DNA from: an uncultured Pirellula sp.
GTDB lineage: Bacteria > Planctomycetota > Planctomycetia > Pirellulales > Pirellulaceae
Reading direction: 5' to 3'
Assembly: GCA_903837255.1 (NCBI GenBank)
Contig: CAILTZ010000089.1
Span: 1 to 5,703, forward strand
Length of the DNA stretch: 5,703 nt
Within the stretch, counting starts at the first letter, position 1. Every line of letters starts with the position of its first letter. Made by a program: the position numbers and the translations under genes. The notes under the pieces are model-generated. The model was given only the letters and a program-made list of their open reading frames with translations. It had not been told where the DNA came from and searched no databases. Shown in pieces: positions 5,069 to 5,703 of this stretch.

Positions 5069-5703
5069 CCAGCCCAAGTGCCCCGCTTTCCGATCCCAAC
5101 GGATCGCTTGGGTCGCGATTCTGGCCGCTTTCGCGGCCCTGACAACTCCACCATGTTGGGCCCAAGAAGAGCCCGCTCCAAAGAAGTTAGCCCAAGAAGA
5201 GCAAGCCAAAGAAGTACCTGAGCCTCTCACGAAGTACCAAGGCCGACGCATCGCTCTGCCCATGAGCTACCACGGGATCCCTTGGCTCAACCGCCTCGAG
5301 CGGATCCAGGAAGAGAACCCCGAGGAAATGCTCGCTCAACTAGGGGTCAAGCCTGGGATGAGCGTCTGCGACATGGGCTGTGGCGACGGCTACTACACGA
5401 TCGAACTTGCCAAACGTGTCGGGCCGACCGGCAAAGTCATCGCCGTGGACATCCAACCCGAGATGCTCCAAGAACTCTCTCGCCGATGCGAAAAAAGCGA
5501 CCTTAAGAATGTCGAGATGATCCTCGGCGAGCCGCACGATCCCAAACTGCCCGTAGGCCAGATCGATGTGATCTTGATGGTCGATGTCTACCACGAATTC
5601 TCCAACCCAGTCGAGATGCTCGATGCGATGCGCAAGAGCCTAAAGCCCGACGGACGGATCGCCTTGGTCGAATTCCGAGGTGAGGACCCGCAGGTGCCGA
5701 TCA
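5028..5703 (+). CDS. Exported class I SAM-dependent methyltransferase (3' partial)
   Basis: An open frame from ATG 5028 runs to the window edge without a stop, giving 225 residues of a longer protein. A basic N terminus with a hydrophobic segment (RIAWVAILAAFAALTTPPCWA, residues 25-45) followed by QEEP looks like a signal peptide cut near residue 45. A short Glu/Lys/Ala-rich linker leads to MSYHGIPWLNRLERIQEENP (79-98) and a Rossmann methyltransferase domain: motif I VCDMGCGDG at 113-121, the SAM-ribose acidic residue D141 in VIAVDIQPEM, QIDVILMVDVYHEF at 178-191, and a LKPDGRIALVEF strand at 205-216. The YHGxPW and DVYHEF stretches resemble a conserved family of putative bacterial methyltransferases that I recall as having signal peptides. 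The substrate is unknown. The start overlaps the RuvX-like gene by 41 bp. ATG 5049 or 5058 would shorten the overlap and still keep the signal peptide. Confidence 0.85.
   Translation, partial: MLKSRWTMLWMVHSQPKCPAFRSQRIAWVAILAAFAALTTPPCWAQEEPAPKKLAQEEQAKEVPEPLTKYQGRRIALPMSYHGIPWLNRLERIQEENPEEMLAQLGVKPGMSVCDMGCGDGYYTIELAKRVGPTGKVIAVDIQPEMLQELSRRCEKSDLKNVEMILGEPHDPKLPVGQIDVILMVDVYHEFSNPVEMLDAMRKSLKPDGRIALVEFRGEDPQVPI
5160..5202 (+). repeat. Short direct repeat in the methyltransferase linker
   Basis: GCCCAAGAAGAGC occurs at 5160-5172 and 5190-5202, ten codons apart and in frame, each encoding AQEE. CCAAAGAAGT follows each copy (5178-5187 and 5206-5215) in different frames. The Glu/Lys/Ala-rich linker after the signal peptide therefore looks like an internal duplication with small later changes. 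Confidence 0.6.

Noticed and set aside
1..5703. Defence island, mobile element or CRISPR array
   Set aside because: No transposase, integrase, terminal inverted repeats, regularly spaced repeats or defence-type domains are visible. The genes look like ordinary chromosomal ones.

Overview
The window most resembles a chromosomal segment of a planctomycete, probably of the Pirellulales. The base composition is moderate in G+C. The first gene encodes a long Gly-Ser-Asp-rich protein with a C-terminal membrane anchor, a style I associate with that group, and the RuvX-like protein carries the N-terminal extension I recall from its planctomycete homologues. These taxonomic cues come from memory and were not checked by database search. 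I see no mobile element, CRISPR array, tRNA or rRNA, and no stretch longer than about 150 bp without a gene.

Layout. Positions 1-1854 (+): the 3' part of a GSD-repeat membrane protein overlaps by 11 bp a DNA alkylation repair protein of the AlkC/AlkD HEAT-like class. Positions 1835-4376 (-): read in their own direction, a small exported protein of unknown function comes first, then a secreted trypsin-like serine protease, then a PLP-dependent serine/threonine dehydratase or racemase-like enzyme. The last two are 22 bp apart and probably co-transcribed. The end of the dehydratase gene overlaps tail-to-tail by 20 bp with the alkylation repair gene. Positions 4377-4465: a short divergent intergenic region with a perfect 16-bp tandem duplication next to a Shine-Dalgarno sequence. 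Positions 4466-5703 (+): a RuvX/YqgF-type Holliday junction resolvase, overlapped by the start of a SAM-dependent methyltransferase with an N-terminal export signal. The methyltransferase runs off the right edge of the window.

The genes do not form one obvious pathway. Two concern DNA maintenance (alkylation repair and RuvX). Three appear to act in or across the cell envelope (protease, small exported protein, exported methyltransferase). One is amino-acid metabolism. I found no convincing new multi-gene system. The points most worth a second look are the exported methyltransferase, the GSD-repeat membrane protein coupled to a DNA repair gene, the altered active-site motifs of the dehydratase, and the tandem 16-bp element in the 5' leader of the small exported protein.
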